Both the position numbers and the translations under genes were made by a program. Below, piece by piece: positions 1 through 8,275 of a stretch of DNA of 64,000 nt. The stretch comes from Acidobacteriota bacterium (GTDB lineage: Bacteria > Acidobacteriota > Thermoanaerobaculia > Multivoradales > JAGPDF01), in the NCBI GenBank assembly GCA_014584695.1, contig JACTMI010000028.1, positions 62,001 to 126,000 on the forward strand. Reading direction: 5' to 3'. Each line of letters opens with the position of its first letter. The stretch's first letter is position 1. The notes beneath the pieces were generated by a model that saw nothing but the letters and a program-made list of their open reading frames with translations, was not told where the DNA came from and made no database searches.

Positions 1-475
1 CTCCGCGCACGTCGCCCACGACTGCCAGGTGGGCAGCCGCACCATCTTCGCCAATTGCGCCACGCTGGCCGGCCACGTCGAGGTGCACGACGACGCGATC
101 ATCGGCGCCTTCGCGGCGGTTCAACAGTATGGCCGGGTCGGCCGCCACGGCTACATCGGAGGCTTTACGCGGCTGCTCACCGACGCCCTTCCCTTCGTCA
201 AGACCGTCGGCCTGCGACCGGTGGTGCTGGGCGTCAACCGTATCGGGCTCCAGCGCAAGGGCTTCGACGCCGAGCGCGTGCGCACGCTCCAGCGCGCCTT
301 TCGCATCCTGCTTCGCTCCGGCCTCAACTCGAGCCAGGCGCTGGAGCGGCTGGCGGTGGAGTTTCCCGGCCAGGAGGACGTCGCCTACCTGATCGACTTC
401 GTGCGCAGCGCCCGCCGCGGCGTCGTCCGGGCGCTGCCGACGCGACGGGGCGAAGAAGGTCTGGCGGAGGAGTAG
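1..475 (+). CDS. lpxA: UDP-N-acetylglucosamine acyltransferase LpxA, 3' part (5' end outside window)
   Basis: LpxA adds the first 3-hydroxyacyl chain to UDP-GlcNAc in lipid A synthesis, in the cytoplasm. The frame is open from the window edge, and about 157 C-terminal residues are visible. They begin at the end of the hexapeptide left-handed beta-helix with AHVAHD, which matches the catalytic His pair of E. coli LpxA (His122/His125). NCATLAGHVEV and a GVN.IGLQRKGF stretch follow, then the helical C-terminal domain. The gene ends with TAG and the next gene starts one base later, so the two are probably cotranscribed. The identification is firm; only the N-terminal part is unseen. Confidence 0.95.
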   Translation, partial: SAHVAHDCQVGSRTIFANCATLAGHVEVHDDAIIGAFAAVQQYGRVGRHGYIGGFTRLLTDALPFVKTVGLRPVVLGVNRIGLQRKGFDAERVRTLQRAFRILLRSGLNSSQALERLAVEFPGQEDVAYLIDFVRSARRGVVRALPTRRGEEGLAEE

Positions 476-476
476 C

Positions 477-1409
477 GTGAGGGCCGGGGTCTTCGGTGTC
501 GGCGCGCTCGGACGCCATCACACCCGCATCCTGGGCGACCTCCCGGGCGTGCGACGGATCGGCGTCTATGATCCCCGCGCGGACACGGCGGCGGCGGTCG
601 CGGCCGAGTTCGGGACCGTCGCATATCCGAGCTTCGACGAGCTCGCCGATGGCATCGAGGCTGCCGTGCTCGCCGTACCCACGGTGCGGCACGCGGAGCT
701 CGGCATCGCGCTGCTCGAGCGTGGCATTCACCTGCTGGTGGAGAAGCCCATCACCTCGACGCTCGAGGAAGCCGACCGGCTGCTCGCGGCGGCGGAGAGC
801 GCCGGCCGGGTGCTGGCGGTCGGACACGTCGAGTTCCACAACCCGGTGGTCGAGGCCTTGATCGCGTCGGGGGGGCGGCCGCGGTTCGTCGAGATCGAAA
901 GGCTGGGCGTTTTCTCGCCGCGCAGCCTCGACGTCGACGTGATCCTCGATCTGATGATCCACGACCTGCAGATCCTGCACGCGCTCGATCCGTCGCCGGT
1001 CGTGGAGGTGAGGGCCACCGGCGTGCCGGTGCTCTCGGATCGCATCGACATCGCCAACGCTCGACTGGTTCTCGCCTCCGGGCTGGTGGCGAACCTGACC
1101 GCTTCGCGGGTGTCGGCGGAGAAAACGCGCAAGCTGCGCGCGTTCCTCGCCGATCGCTACGTATCGCTCGACTTCCAGGCCCAGGAGATCAAGGGCTTCC
1201 GCCTGGATCGCGCGGGTGAAGGGCGGCGCGTGGTCCCCGATCACCGGGCGGTCGAGCGCGCCGAGCCCCTGCGCCGCGAGCTCGAGAGCTTCTTCGCCGC
1301 CTGCCGCGGCGAGCCGGCGCGCGTCGTCTCGGGTGCCGAGGCGCGCCGGGCGCTCGCCACGGCACTCGAAGTCGTCGCCGCGACGGCGGCAGTGCCAGCC
1401 TCGTGGTAG
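477..1409 (+). CDS. Gfo/Idh/MocA family NAD(P)-dependent oxidoreductase, possible UDP-GlcNAc 3-dehydrogenase (GnnA-like)
   Basis: The 310-residue protein starts at GTG, one base after the lpxA stop. It has an N-terminal Rossmann fold (GVFGVGALGRHH at residues 4-15), the family signature EKPIT near residue 90, and a C-terminal alpha/beta domain with DLMIHDLQILHAL. In some bacteria a Gfo/Idh enzyme encoded beside lpxA (GnnA) oxidises UDP-GlcNAc at C3; the aminotransferase GnnB then makes the 3-amino sugar used for N-linked acyl chains in lipid A. Position supports that role. No aminotransferase follows here (mtnP does), so substrate and function are inferred. It could be another sugar-nucleotide dehydrogenase. 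Confidence 0.75.
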   Translation: MRAGVFGVGALGRHHTRILGDLPGVRRIGVYDPRADTAAAVAAEFGTVAYPSFDELADGIEAAVLAVPTVRHAELGIALLERGIHLLVEKPITSTLEEADRLLAAAESAGRVLAVGHVEFHNPVVEALIASGGRPRFVEIERLGVFSPRSLDVDVILDLMIHDLQILHALDPSPVVEVRATGVPVLSDRIDIANARLVLASGLVANLTASRVSAEKTRKLRAFLADRYVSLDFQAQEIKGFRLDRAGEGRRVVPDHRAVERAEPLRRELESFFAACRGEPARVVSGAEARRALATALEVVAATAAVPASW

Positions 1410-1485
1410 ATTCCGCCGGGCCACGGCGGTCCCGTCGCGGCCACGTCCCCACGCGACGAAGGTCCCGCGGCAGCGGAGGATTTCG

Positions 1486-2379
1486 ATGAGCGAGTACCGC
1501 ATCGGTGTGATCGGTGGCAGCGGCCTGTACGAGATGGCCGGATTGACAGTGAAGGAGGAGCGGCGCATCACGAGCCCCTGGGGCGAGGCGTCGGACGCCT
1601 ACGTCCTCGGGGATCTCGACGGCCGGCCAGTCGCCTTCCTCGCTCGCCACGGCCGCGGTCACCGGCTGCTGCCCACCGAGCTCAACTACCGCGCGAACGT
1701 CTACGGCTTCAAGAAGCTGGGCGTCGAGTTCCTGATCTCCGTCTCCGCGGTCGGCTCGATGAAGATCGAGTACGTGCCCGGCCATATCGTGGTGCCGGAC
1801 CAGTTCTTCGACCGCACTCGCCACCGGCCCGACACGTTCTTCGGCGACGGACTGGTCGCGCACGTGTCGATCGCCCACCCGATCTCCGCGACCCTCGCCG
1901 AGGTTCTGGTGGGCGCGGCCAGCGACGAGAGCGCGACCGTGCACGCGGGCGGTTGCTATCTCAACATGGAGGGGCCGCTGTTCTCGACCAAGGCGGAGTC
2001 CATGGTGTACCGCCAGTGGGGCATGGACGTGATCGGCATGACCAATCTCCAGGAAGCGAAGCTGGCGCGCGAGGCCGAGATCGCCTATGCCTCGCTCTCG
2101 ATGGTGACGGACTACGACTGCTGGCACGAGGAGGAGGAGAACGTCACCGGTGAAGGGGTGATGGAGGTGTTGCGGAAGAACGTCGCGCTGGCGCAGCGGG
2201 TGGTGCGGGCGGCGATCGGCCGCCTCGACGAGAGCGTGGTCAACGACTGCGCGGACGCCCTCCGGATGTCCTTGATCACGGACCCCAACCTGGTGCCGGC
2301 GGAGACGCTGGATAAGCTCGAACCACTGGTCGGCAAGTACCTCGACCGCTCCGGCGAACGGCTCGCCTGGCGGCGGTGA
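1486..2379 (+). CDS. mtnP: S-methyl-5'-thioadenosine phosphorylase
   Basis: MtnP splits methylthioadenosine with phosphate into adenine and methylthioribose-1-phosphate (methionine salvage, polyamine by-product recycling). The 297-residue product is the usual family length. It shows GGSGLYEM near the N-terminus, RHGRGHRLLPTELNYRAN, the NMEGPLFSTKAES phosphate/ribose segment and TDYDCWH, whose two Asp-region residues favour adenine nucleosides and so MTAP over guanosine/inosine PNP. The ATG at 1486 was chosen because GGAGGA lies five bases upstream (1475-1480) and the signature motif follows at once; a longer open frame upstream looks like noise. Adenine released here could be recycled by the nearby apt product. 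Confidence 0.93.
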   Translation: MSEYRIGVIGGSGLYEMAGLTVKEERRITSPWGEASDAYVLGDLDGRPVAFLARHGRGHRLLPTELNYRANVYGFKKLGVEFLISVSAVGSMKIEYVPGHIVVPDQFFDRTRHRPDTFFGDGLVAHVSIAHPISATLAEVLVGAASDESATVHAGGCYLNMEGPLFSTKAESMVYRQWGMDVIGMTNLQEAKLAREAEIAYASLSMVTDYDCWHEEEENVTGEGVMEVLRKNVALAQRVVRAAIGRLDESVVNDCADALRMSLITDPNLVPAETLDKLEPLVGKYLDRSGERLAWRR

Positions 2380-2422
2380 ACGCATCGCGCCCGGGCGCCG
2401 GCCGCCCGGTGGAGCCGAGCTC

Positions 2423-3193
2423 GTGACGCGCATCCTGGTGACCAACGACGACGGCGTCTTCTCGGAGGGCATTCGCCTGCTCGCCCGCGAGCTGGGGCGT
2501 CTGGCGGAGGTCGTGGTGGTGGCGCCCGACCGGGAGCAGAGCGCCACCGGGCACAGCCTGACGCTGACGCGACCGCTGCGCATGGTGAAGCTCGAGGAGG
2601 GCTGGTACTCGGTCGACGGCACGCCCACCGACTGCGTCAACCTGGCGGTGCTCTGGCTGCTGAAGGAGGCGCGGCCGGACCTCGTGGTCTCGGGCATCAA
2701 CTTCGGCCTCAACGTCGGAGACGACGTGACCTACTCGGGGACGGTCTCCGCCACGTTCGAAGCGACCCTGTTGGGGATCCCCTCGATCGCCTTCAGCCAG
2801 GAGGTCGCGGAGGGATTTTCCTTCGCGCGCTCGGCGACGCTCGCGGCGCGTTTCGTCGAGACCGTGCTGGCCGAGCCGGAGCTGCCCGCCGACCTGCTGC
2901 TCAACGTGAACTTCCCGGCCGGGGCGGTGCGCGGCTTGGCATTCACCCGCCTCGGCAAGCGGGTCTATCGCCAGTCGGTGATCGAAAAGGAGGATCCGCG
3001 GGGTCGCAAGTACTACTGGATCGCCGGCACTCCGGAGTGGCAGGAGGACCGCGGTACCGACCACGAGGCGGTGCAGAGCGGGATGGTCTCGGTCACGCCG
3101 CTGCACCTGGACCTCACGGATTACCGCGGCCTGGAAGCCTACGCCGGGCTGGCCGGGCGGCTGGCTTCGCGCGCCGGAGAGCGCTCCGGGTGA
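2423..3193 (+). CDS. surE: 5'/3'-nucleotidase SurE
   Basis: SurE is a metal-dependent nucleoside monophosphate phosphatase of the cytoplasm, linked to stationary-phase survival. The protein has 256 residues. The family signature ILVTNDDG sits at the very N-terminus and carries the metal-binding Asp pair. VVAPDREQSATGHSLTL, VDGTPTDCV and VSGINFGLNVGDDVTYSGTV follow in the expected order. The start is GTG at 2423. Its stop overlaps the next start (GTGA), giving the classic surE-pcm pair. Confidence 0.95.
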   Translation: MTRILVTNDDGVFSEGIRLLARELGRLAEVVVVAPDREQSATGHSLTLTRPLRMVKLEEGWYSVDGTPTDCVNLAVLWLLKEARPDLVVSGINFGLNVGDDVTYSGTVSATFEATLLGIPSIAFSQEVAEGFSFARSATLAARFVETVLAEPELPADLLLNVNFPAGAVRGLAFTRLGKRVYRQSVIEKEDPRGRKYYWIAGTPEWQEDRGTDHEAVQSGMVSVTPLHLDLTDYRGLEAYAGLAGRLASRAGERSG

Positions 3194-3849
3194 TCGGCGA
3201 GACGCTGCTGCGCGACCGGATGGTGCGCGAGCTGGTCGAGGCGCGCGGGGTCCGGGATCCGCGCGTGCTCGCCGCGATGCGCGAAGTCCCGCGTCATCTC
3301 TTCGTGCGCGACCACTTGATGAGCCAGGCCTACGAGGACCACGCCCTGCCGATCGGGGAGGCACAGACGATCTCGCAGCCCTACGTCGTGGCGCGCATGA
3401 CGGAGTTGCTGGAGGTGGCCGCGGAGCACAAGGTGCTGGAGGTCGGCACGGGCTCCGGCTATCAGACCGCGATCCTGGCCCGCCTGGCCCGCTGGGTCTA
3501 CAGCCTGGAGCGGATCCCCGACCTGGCCCACCAGGCGATCCGCAGGATGCGTCAGCTGGGCATCGTCAATGTCAAGATCCAGGCCTTCGACGGCACCGTC
3601 GGCTGGAGCGAAGTGGCGCCGTTCGACCGGATCCTGGTGACCGCCGGTGCGCCCGCCGTGCCGAAGCCTCTGCTCGAGCAATTGGCGCCGCGCGGCCGGC
3701 TGCTGATTCCCGAGGGGGAGAAACGGCGCCAGCGGCTGGTGCTCTACGAGCGGATCGCCCACCGCGTGCGGCGGCTCGAGGGCGAGGAAGTGGCGTTCGT
3801 GCCGCTGATGGGGCGGCACGGCTGGGGTTCGGGCGAGCCGAGCGAATGA
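3190..3849 (+). CDS. pcm: protein-L-isoaspartate O-methyltransferase
   Basis: Pcm methylates abnormal L-isoaspartyl residues with S-adenosylmethionine and so repairs aged proteins. The 219-residue product has the helical cap FVRDHLMSQAYEDHALPIG, the substrate segment QTISQPYVVARM and the SAM-binding loop VLEVGTGSGYQTAILA. The start was set at the GTG at 3190, which overlaps the surE stop by four bases; a longer frame reaching back into surE is ignored. It forms a translationally coupled surE-pcm-acyP block. Confidence 0.94.
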   Translation: MIGETLLRDRMVRELVEARGVRDPRVLAAMREVPRHLFVRDHLMSQAYEDHALPIGEAQTISQPYVVARMTELLEVAAEHKVLEVGTGSGYQTAILARLARWVYSLERIPDLAHQAIRRMRQLGIVNVKIQAFDGTVGWSEVAPFDRILVTAGAPAVPKPLLEQLAPRGRLLIPEGEKRRQRLVLYERIAHRVRRLEGEEVAFVPLMGRHGWGSGEPSE

Positions 3850-4112
3850 CCGCCTCGCGCTTCCGGATCGAGGGGCGCGTGCAAGGCGTCGGTTTCCGCG
3901 CCTGGACGCTGCGACGGGCGCTCGCGCGCGGGCTCTCCGGTTGGGTCCGCAACGAGAGGGACGGTTCGGTGAGCGTGCTCGCCGCCGGCCCGGCGGAGCA
4001 GGTCGCGGCCTTCGCGGCGGAGCTCGCTCTTGGCCCCGCGGCGGCCCGCGTGGAGGGCGTTTCGGAGGAGCAGGCGGAGCCGCCGACGGCAACCGGGTTT
4101 CGAGTCGTCTGA
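3846..4112 (+). CDS. acyP: acylphosphatase
   Basis: This small cytoplasmic enzyme hydrolyses carboxyl-phosphate bonds such as acetyl phosphate. At 88 residues it has the standard length. It carries the family signature GRVQGVGFRAW with the phosphate-binding loop and Arg, then GWVRNERDGSV with the catalytic Asn. The ATG overlaps the pcm stop (ATGA). Confidence 0.92.
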   Translation: MTASRFRIEGRVQGVGFRAWTLRRALARGLSGWVRNERDGSVSVLAAGPAEQVAAFAAELALGPAAARVEGVSEEQAEPPTATGFRVV

Positions 4113-4125
4113 GAGGAGAGGCGAG

Positions 4126-4644
4126 TTGGACGATCTGAAGAGCTACATCCGCGAGGTCAAGGACTTCCCCAAGCCGGGCATCAACTTTTACGACATCACC
4201 ACGTTGCTCAAGGATCCGCACGCCCTGCGCATGACCGTCGATCGCTTCGCCTGGCTGTTCACCCGCCAGCCCCGGATCGACAAGGTGGCAGCCATCGAGT
4301 CGCGCGGCTTCATGTTCGGTCCCTCCCTCGCCTACAGCCTCAATGCCGGTTTCGTGCCGGTGCGCAAGCCGGGCAAGCTCCCGGCGCGGGCCGTCCAGCA
4401 GAGCTACGACCTCGAGTACGGCACCGATCGGGTGGAGATGCACGCCGATGCTCTGGAGCCCGGGGAACGCGTGTTGATCGTCGACGACGTCATCGCCACC
4501 GGCGGCACCGCGCTCGCGGCGGCGAAGCTGGTCGAGTCGCTCGGTGCCGAGGTCGTGGCGCTCGGTTTCATCATCGAGCTGTCGTTCCTGCCCGGCCGCA
4601 GCCGCCTCTCCGGGTACGAGGTCGACTCCCTGATGAGGTACTGA
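4126..4644 (+). CDS. apt: adenine phosphoribosyltransferase
   Basis: Apt converts adenine and PRPP to AMP (purine salvage). The 172-residue product matches the family length. It opens with the typical LKSYIREVKDFPKPGINFYD, then has ESRGFMFGPSLAY, VRKPGKLPA and the PRPP-binding loop VLIVDDVIATGGTA. The start is TTG at 4126, chosen because GAGAGGAGAG lies just upstream (4111-4120) and the conserved N-terminus begins there; a longer frame overlapping acyP adds only low-complexity residues. The pairing with mtnP, which releases adenine, is sensible. Confidence 0.93.
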   Translation: MDDLKSYIREVKDFPKPGINFYDITTLLKDPHALRMTVDRFAWLFTRQPRIDKVAAIESRGFMFGPSLAYSLNAGFVPVRKPGKLPARAVQQSYDLEYGTDRVEMHADALEPGERVLIVDDVIATGGTALAAAKLVESLGAEVVALGFIIELSFLPGRSRLSGYEVDSLMRY

Positions 4645-4754
4645 ACGCCCCGGCCGACCACGCGAAGCGGCCTGCCCTCGCGGGTAGCGGCGGCTTCCCT
4701 TCGTCCCGGCTAGCGTTGCTTCCGCGCGGTTCCACGGGCCGCGGGAGGTGGCGG

Positions 4755-6896
4755 ATGGCGACGGCGGAGCAAAGGAAGATTCGAGAAGCGCCGGAACGGG
4801 CGCGCACCGTGTGTCTCTTGCGCGCGACCCTTCTGATCGCCACCTCGTACCTGCTGATCGCCGAGGCGGGCTGGCGTGGCCTCGGCTCCGGATTGCTGGC
4901 CCTTCTCGCGTTGGGAGGGCTCTCGAATCTCGCCCCCATGTGGTTCTCGCGCGCGACGGTCGAGAGCAATCGGTTCCTGGCGCTGGCCACGATCGTGGAT
5001 GCTGCGTGGGTCACTGGAGCCCTGCTCTTGACCGGGCGCCTCGAGGCCGAGTTCTTCTTCCTCTACTTCTTCGTCATCTTCCTCGCCGCGACGGGCGAGA
5101 GCCTGCGCTGGATCGTCCTCGGCTCGCTGGTGGTCGGTGGCGGTTATCTAGCAGCGATCACCGGAGTGGCCGGCTCGGCGCGCTTAGCGGACCACTCGTT
5201 GTTCATGAGGATTCCGTTCCTGTTCACGATCGCGTTGGTCTACGGCCACCTGGTCGAGAGAATTCGCAGAGAGCGGGGGATGGCCGAGCTGGAGCGCCGC
5301 GCCGCGGCACAGTCGGAGGCGCGTCGTGTCGAGGCTGCGGAGGCGAATCTGGCGCTGGAGAGAGAGGTCGCCGAGCGGCGGCGGGTGGAGGAAGAGCTCC
5401 GCAAGTTCGCGCGCGCGGTGGAGCAGAGCCCGAGCGCGGTGCTGTTCCTGGACGGCGACGGTCGTATCGAGTACGCCAACCCCCGCAGCGCGGCGATCAC
5501 CGGTATGAGCCCGGAGAGGCTCCGGGGCCGAGCTCTCACGGAGCTCGCCGGCGTGGAGCGCGGGGGCGAGTCCCTGGAAAGTGCCGCCGCGGCATTGTGC
5601 AGCGGTGTCGGCTGGAGCGGCGAGCTCGCGCTGGAGGCCGCGGACGGTTCGCGTCGCTGGCTCGCCCTCGAGCTGGCGCCCGTGCGCGATCCGCTCGAGG
5701 CGGGAGCGCAGTTCGTGGCGGTCGGCGCCGACGTCACGGCGAGGATCGAGGCCGACGAGGCTTTGCGCCGCGCGAACCTAGAGCTCGAGCGGACCAGCGA
5801 GATGAAGTCGACCTTCGTGTCGACGGCGAGTCACGAGCTGCGGACTCCGTTGACCGTGATCCGCGGCGTGCTCGACCTGCTGGAGGGACTGCGGGGGGCG
5901 GCGTTGACGGAGCCCGAGCGCCGGTTCATCGCGATCGCGCGACGGAATGCCGATCGGCTGACTCGGATCGTTCGCGACCTGCTCGATCTGTCGAAGGTGG
6001 AAGCTGGACGAATCGAGCTGCGCTTCGGGAGAGTCGACCTGCCGCCGCTGGTCAACGCCATGGTGGCGGGATTCGAGGCGACGGCGGCGGCCGCAGGGGT
6101 CAGGTTGCGAGCCCACTTCGGGCGGGAGCTACCGCCCGTGTGGGCGGACACGCACCGGCTGGAGCAGATCCTGACCAACCTGGTCGGCAACGCACTGAAG
6201 TTCACGCCGCGTGGTGGAGCGGTCGATGTGCGGGTCGAGAGCCAGGCGGGAGAGGTCCAGATCGAGGTCGCCGACAGTGGCGTGGGAATCGCCCTCGAGC
6301 AGCAGCGACGAATCTTCGAGCCGTTCTATCAGGTTGGCGATGGACTCACCGGAAAGTCGCAAGGGGCCGGACTCGGGCTCTCGATCGCCCAGGACCTGGC
6401 CCACGCCCACGGTACGCGAATCGAGGTCGAAAGCGAGCCGGGACGCGGGAGTCGGTTCCGGTTCGGACTGCTTCCGCCGGGCCCGCTGGCGGAGGAGGCG
6501 ACCGAGCTGGAGGCGGAGCTGCGCACGTTGCGGCCCTATCCGTTCTCGTGCCTGCTGGTCGCTCGTGCCCTGCCCGGATCGGAGGGAGACCGTGATCCGA
6601 GCTTTCCGATCCTGGTCGCGACCTTCCTGCGCGAATGCATGCCCAGGCAATCGGACCGGGTGCTGATCCAGTCGGGTTGGGGCCAGGTCGTCCTGCTCCT
6701 GCCGATGACGACCCGCGAAGGTGCCGAGGTGCTCGCCACCAAGCTCCGGACGGCGCTGGCCACTCTCGGAGCCGGCCGCGACGAGCGGCTGGCTGGCGTC
6801 GAGATACTGGGCCCAGCGGTGTTGCCCGAGGATGGGCGCTCCGGAGCTCAACTGCTCGCGCGCGCGGTAGTCGAGACCCGCGCCGAGGCTGCCTAG
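4755..6896 (+). CDS. membrane PAS-domain sensor histidine kinase with degenerate GGDEF-like C-terminus
   Basis: The protein has 713 residues from the ATG at 4755, with GGAGG about seven bases upstream; a TTG at 4716 is a weaker alternative. Residues 20-170 contain about five or six membrane segments. A coiled-coil linker and a PAS domain (ARAVEQSPSAVLFLDGDG) follow. The kinase core is complete: H-box STASHELRTPLT with His360, N-box NLVGNALKFTPRGG, DSGVGIALEQQ and GAGLGLSIAQDLA. The last 120 residues resemble a GGDEF fold whose signature is replaced by SGWGQ (RQSDRVLIQSGWGQVVLLLP), so it is not expected to make c-di-GMP. The response regulator starts nine bases downstream. Confidence 0.9.
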   Translation: MATAEQRKIREAPERARTVCLLRATLLIATSYLLIAEAGWRGLGSGLLALLALGGLSNLAPMWFSRATVESNRFLALATIVDAAWVTGALLLTGRLEAEFFFLYFFVIFLAATGESLRWIVLGSLVVGGGYLAAITGVAGSARLADHSLFMRIPFLFTIALVYGHLVERIRRERGMAELERRAAAQSEARRVEAAEANLALEREVAERRRVEEELRKFARAVEQSPSAVLFLDGDGRIEYANPRSAAITGMSPERLRGRALTELAGVERGGESLESAAAALCSGVGWSGELALEAADGSRRWLALELAPVRDPLEAGAQFVAVGADVTARIEADEALRRANLELERTSEMKSTFVSTASHELRTPLTVIRGVLDLLEGLRGAALTEPERRFIAIARRNADRLTRIVRDLLDLSKVEAGRIELRFGRVDLPPLVNAMVAGFEATAAAAGVRLRAHFGRELPPVWADTHRLEQILTNLVGNALKFTPRGGAVDVRVESQAGEVQIEVADSGVGIALEQQRRIFEPFYQVGDGLTGKSQGAGLGLSIAQDLAHAHGTRIEVESEPGRGSRFRFGLLPPGPLAEEATELEAELRTLRPYPFSCLLVARALPGSEGDRDPSFPILVATFLRECMPRQSDRVLIQSGWGQVVLLLPMTTREGAEVLATKLRTALATLGAGRDERLAGVEILGPAVLPEDGRSGAQLLARAVVETRAEAA

Positions 6897-6905
6897 GAGA
6901 CTGTC

Positions 6906-7313
6906 ATGAGCCGCGCGAAGATCCTGGTGGTCGACGACGAGCCGGACGTCGTCGAGACGCTGCAGTTCCGGCTGGAGCAGGAGGGCTACGATGTCGTGAC
7001 CGCGAGCAACGGGCTCGAGGCGGTCGGCTCCGCGCGAATTCACCGGCCCGACCTCGTGCTGCTCGACGTCATGCTGCCGGGCGAGAACGGCTACCGCGTA
7101 TCCCGCATTTTGCGGGAGGAGGAGGCCGCCGGCCTCACCGCGCCGCGCCTGCCGATTGTGCTCGTGACCGCCCGCGACCTCTCTTCCGAGCCGGACCGAG
7201 AGCGGATGTTCCTCGAGTTCGCCGGCGCCAACCTGGTGATCTACAAGCCGTTCGATCTCAACGAACTGGTCGAGGCCGTCGAACGACTGCTCGAAGCCCG
7301 CCGCGCCGCCTGA
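6906..7313 (+). CDS. single-domain response regulator (CheY-like receiver)
   Basis: This 135-residue receiver has no output domain. The acidic pair is in LVVDDEPD, the phospho-acceptor is Asp54 (LVLLDVMLPGENG), the conserved Thr is in VLVTARD and the conserved Lys is Lys114 (IYKPFD). It lies nine bases after the hybrid-looking histidine kinase and is almost certainly its partner. Output must pass through protein contacts or a phosphorelay, since no DNA-binding domain is present. Confidence 0.92.
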   Translation: MSRAKILVVDDEPDVVETLQFRLEQEGYDVVTASNGLEAVGSARIHRPDLVLLDVMLPGENGYRVSRILREEEAAGLTAPRLPIVLVTARDLSSEPDRERMFLEFAGANLVIYKPFDLNELVEAVERLLEARRAA

Positions 7314-7342
7314 GGCCACCTCGTCCGCTCGGGCCGGAGCCG

Positions 7343-7366
7343 ACCAGCGCGAGGTATTGCGCTGGT
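7343..7366. terminator. perfect 8-bp inverted repeat after the response regulator
   Basis: The arms ACCAGCGC and GCGCTGGT pair around an 8-base loop, 30 bases after the response regulator stop. No T-tract follows, so intrinsic termination is uncertain; it could simply stabilise the 3' end of the kinase/regulator transcript. Confidence 0.3.
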
Positions 7367-7397
7367 GCTCGATCGCATCGCGGGCTCGACCTTCGTG

Positions 7398-7403
7398 TAG
7401 ACT
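7398..7403 (+). promoter_or_regulatory. -10 box (TAGACT) of tRNA-Arg
   Basis: TAGACT lies 11 bases before the mature tRNA 5' end, in the form seen before several other genes here (TAGANT). No convincing -35 element is visible 16-18 bases upstream. Confidence 0.4.
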
Positions 7404-7414
7404 TCGAAGTCCGG

Positions 7415-7491
7415 GCGGCTGTAGCTCAGCTGGATAGAGCAGGAGCTTCCTAAGCTCTTGGTCGGGGGTTCGACTCCTCCCAGCCGCACCA
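7415..7491 (+). tRNA. tRNA-Arg (anticodon CCT)
   Basis: A full cloverleaf of 77 bases. Acceptor GCGGCTG pairs with CAGCCGC, the D-arm is GCTC/GAGC, the anticodon stem is GGAGC/GCTCT with loop TTCCTAA (anticodon CCT, codon AGG), the T-arm contains GGTTCGACTCC, and CCA is encoded at the 3' end. Confidence 0.96.
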
Positions 7492-7543
7492 GCCAACCGA
7501 CACGAGATTCGTAGCCGCGCGGGAACGCGGAGAAGGCAGGAAC

Positions 7544-8275
7544 ATGGCCGATCATCTTTCGAGACAGGACCTCAAGCGCAACGAGCTCGGAGAGGCGCTC
7601 GAGGCCGGAATCCACTATGCCGAGGACCATCTGCGGACGATCCTGCTCGCGGCCGGCGGGCTGCTGGTCGTCGCCCTGGCGGGCTGGGGCGTCTTCGCCT
7701 GGCAGAGCGGCCGCAAGGCCAACGCCAACGAGCTGCTGGCCCGCGCGCTCAGCGTTGCGGGAGCGGAGGTGGTCGAGAGCGGTGCCCGCCCGGACGATCC
7801 GCTGCGTCCCAGCTTCGCCAGTGAATCGGCGCGCCGCGCCCGCGCCCTCGAGCTCTTCACCGAGCTCGAGGACCGCTACGGCTCGACCTCGGTGGGTCGC
7901 GTCGCCAACGTCTACCTCGGCGAGGCTGCTTACGAAGCCGGAGACCGAGAGCGTGCCCGCCGCTATTGGGAGGCCTACCTCGAAGGCGACGCCCGGTCCG
8001 CGGTGGCGGCGACGGTGCGGGTGAACCTCTTCCGGCTGGATCGCGAGGAGGGGAAAGCCGAGGCGCTGGCGGCCACGCTCCAGAAGCTACTGGAGGACCC
8101 GGCGCGGTCGCTGCCGGGAGACGTGCTCCTGTATCAGCTGGCGTTGACCCACGACCAGCTGGGTCGCACCGCCGAGGCGCGCGCCGCCTACCGGCGTATC
8201 GTGGACGAACACCCCCAGTCGCCTTACTACCAGACCGCGCAGCAGCAGAGCTCGTCCCTCGGCCAGGGAAGTTGA
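7544..8275 (+). CDS. membrane-anchored tetratricopeptide-repeat protein (YfgM-like)
   Basis: The protein has 243 residues. A short cytoplasmic N-terminus is followed by one membrane helix (about residues 35-57, LAAGGLLVVALAGWGVF), then a soluble region with TPR-like helical pairs (AYEAGDRERARRYWEAYL; ALTHDQLGRTAEARAAYRRI). This single-helix-plus-TPR plan is that of YfgM and related factors, which sit at the inner membrane with a periplasmic TPR domain and act with envelope chaperones or the Sec machinery. The family role here is inferred from architecture only. It overlaps the thymidine phosphorylase start by four bases. Confidence 0.75.
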   Translation: MADHLSRQDLKRNELGEALEAGIHYAEDHLRTILLAAGGLLVVALAGWGVFAWQSGRKANANELLARALSVAGAEVVESGARPDDPLRPSFASESARRARALELFTELEDRYGSTSVGRVANVYLGEAAYEAGDRERARRYWEAYLEGDARSAVAATVRVNLFRLDREEGKAEALAATLQKLLEDPARSLPGDVLLYQLALTHDQLGRTAEARAAYRRIVDEHPQSPYYQTAQQQSSSLGQGS

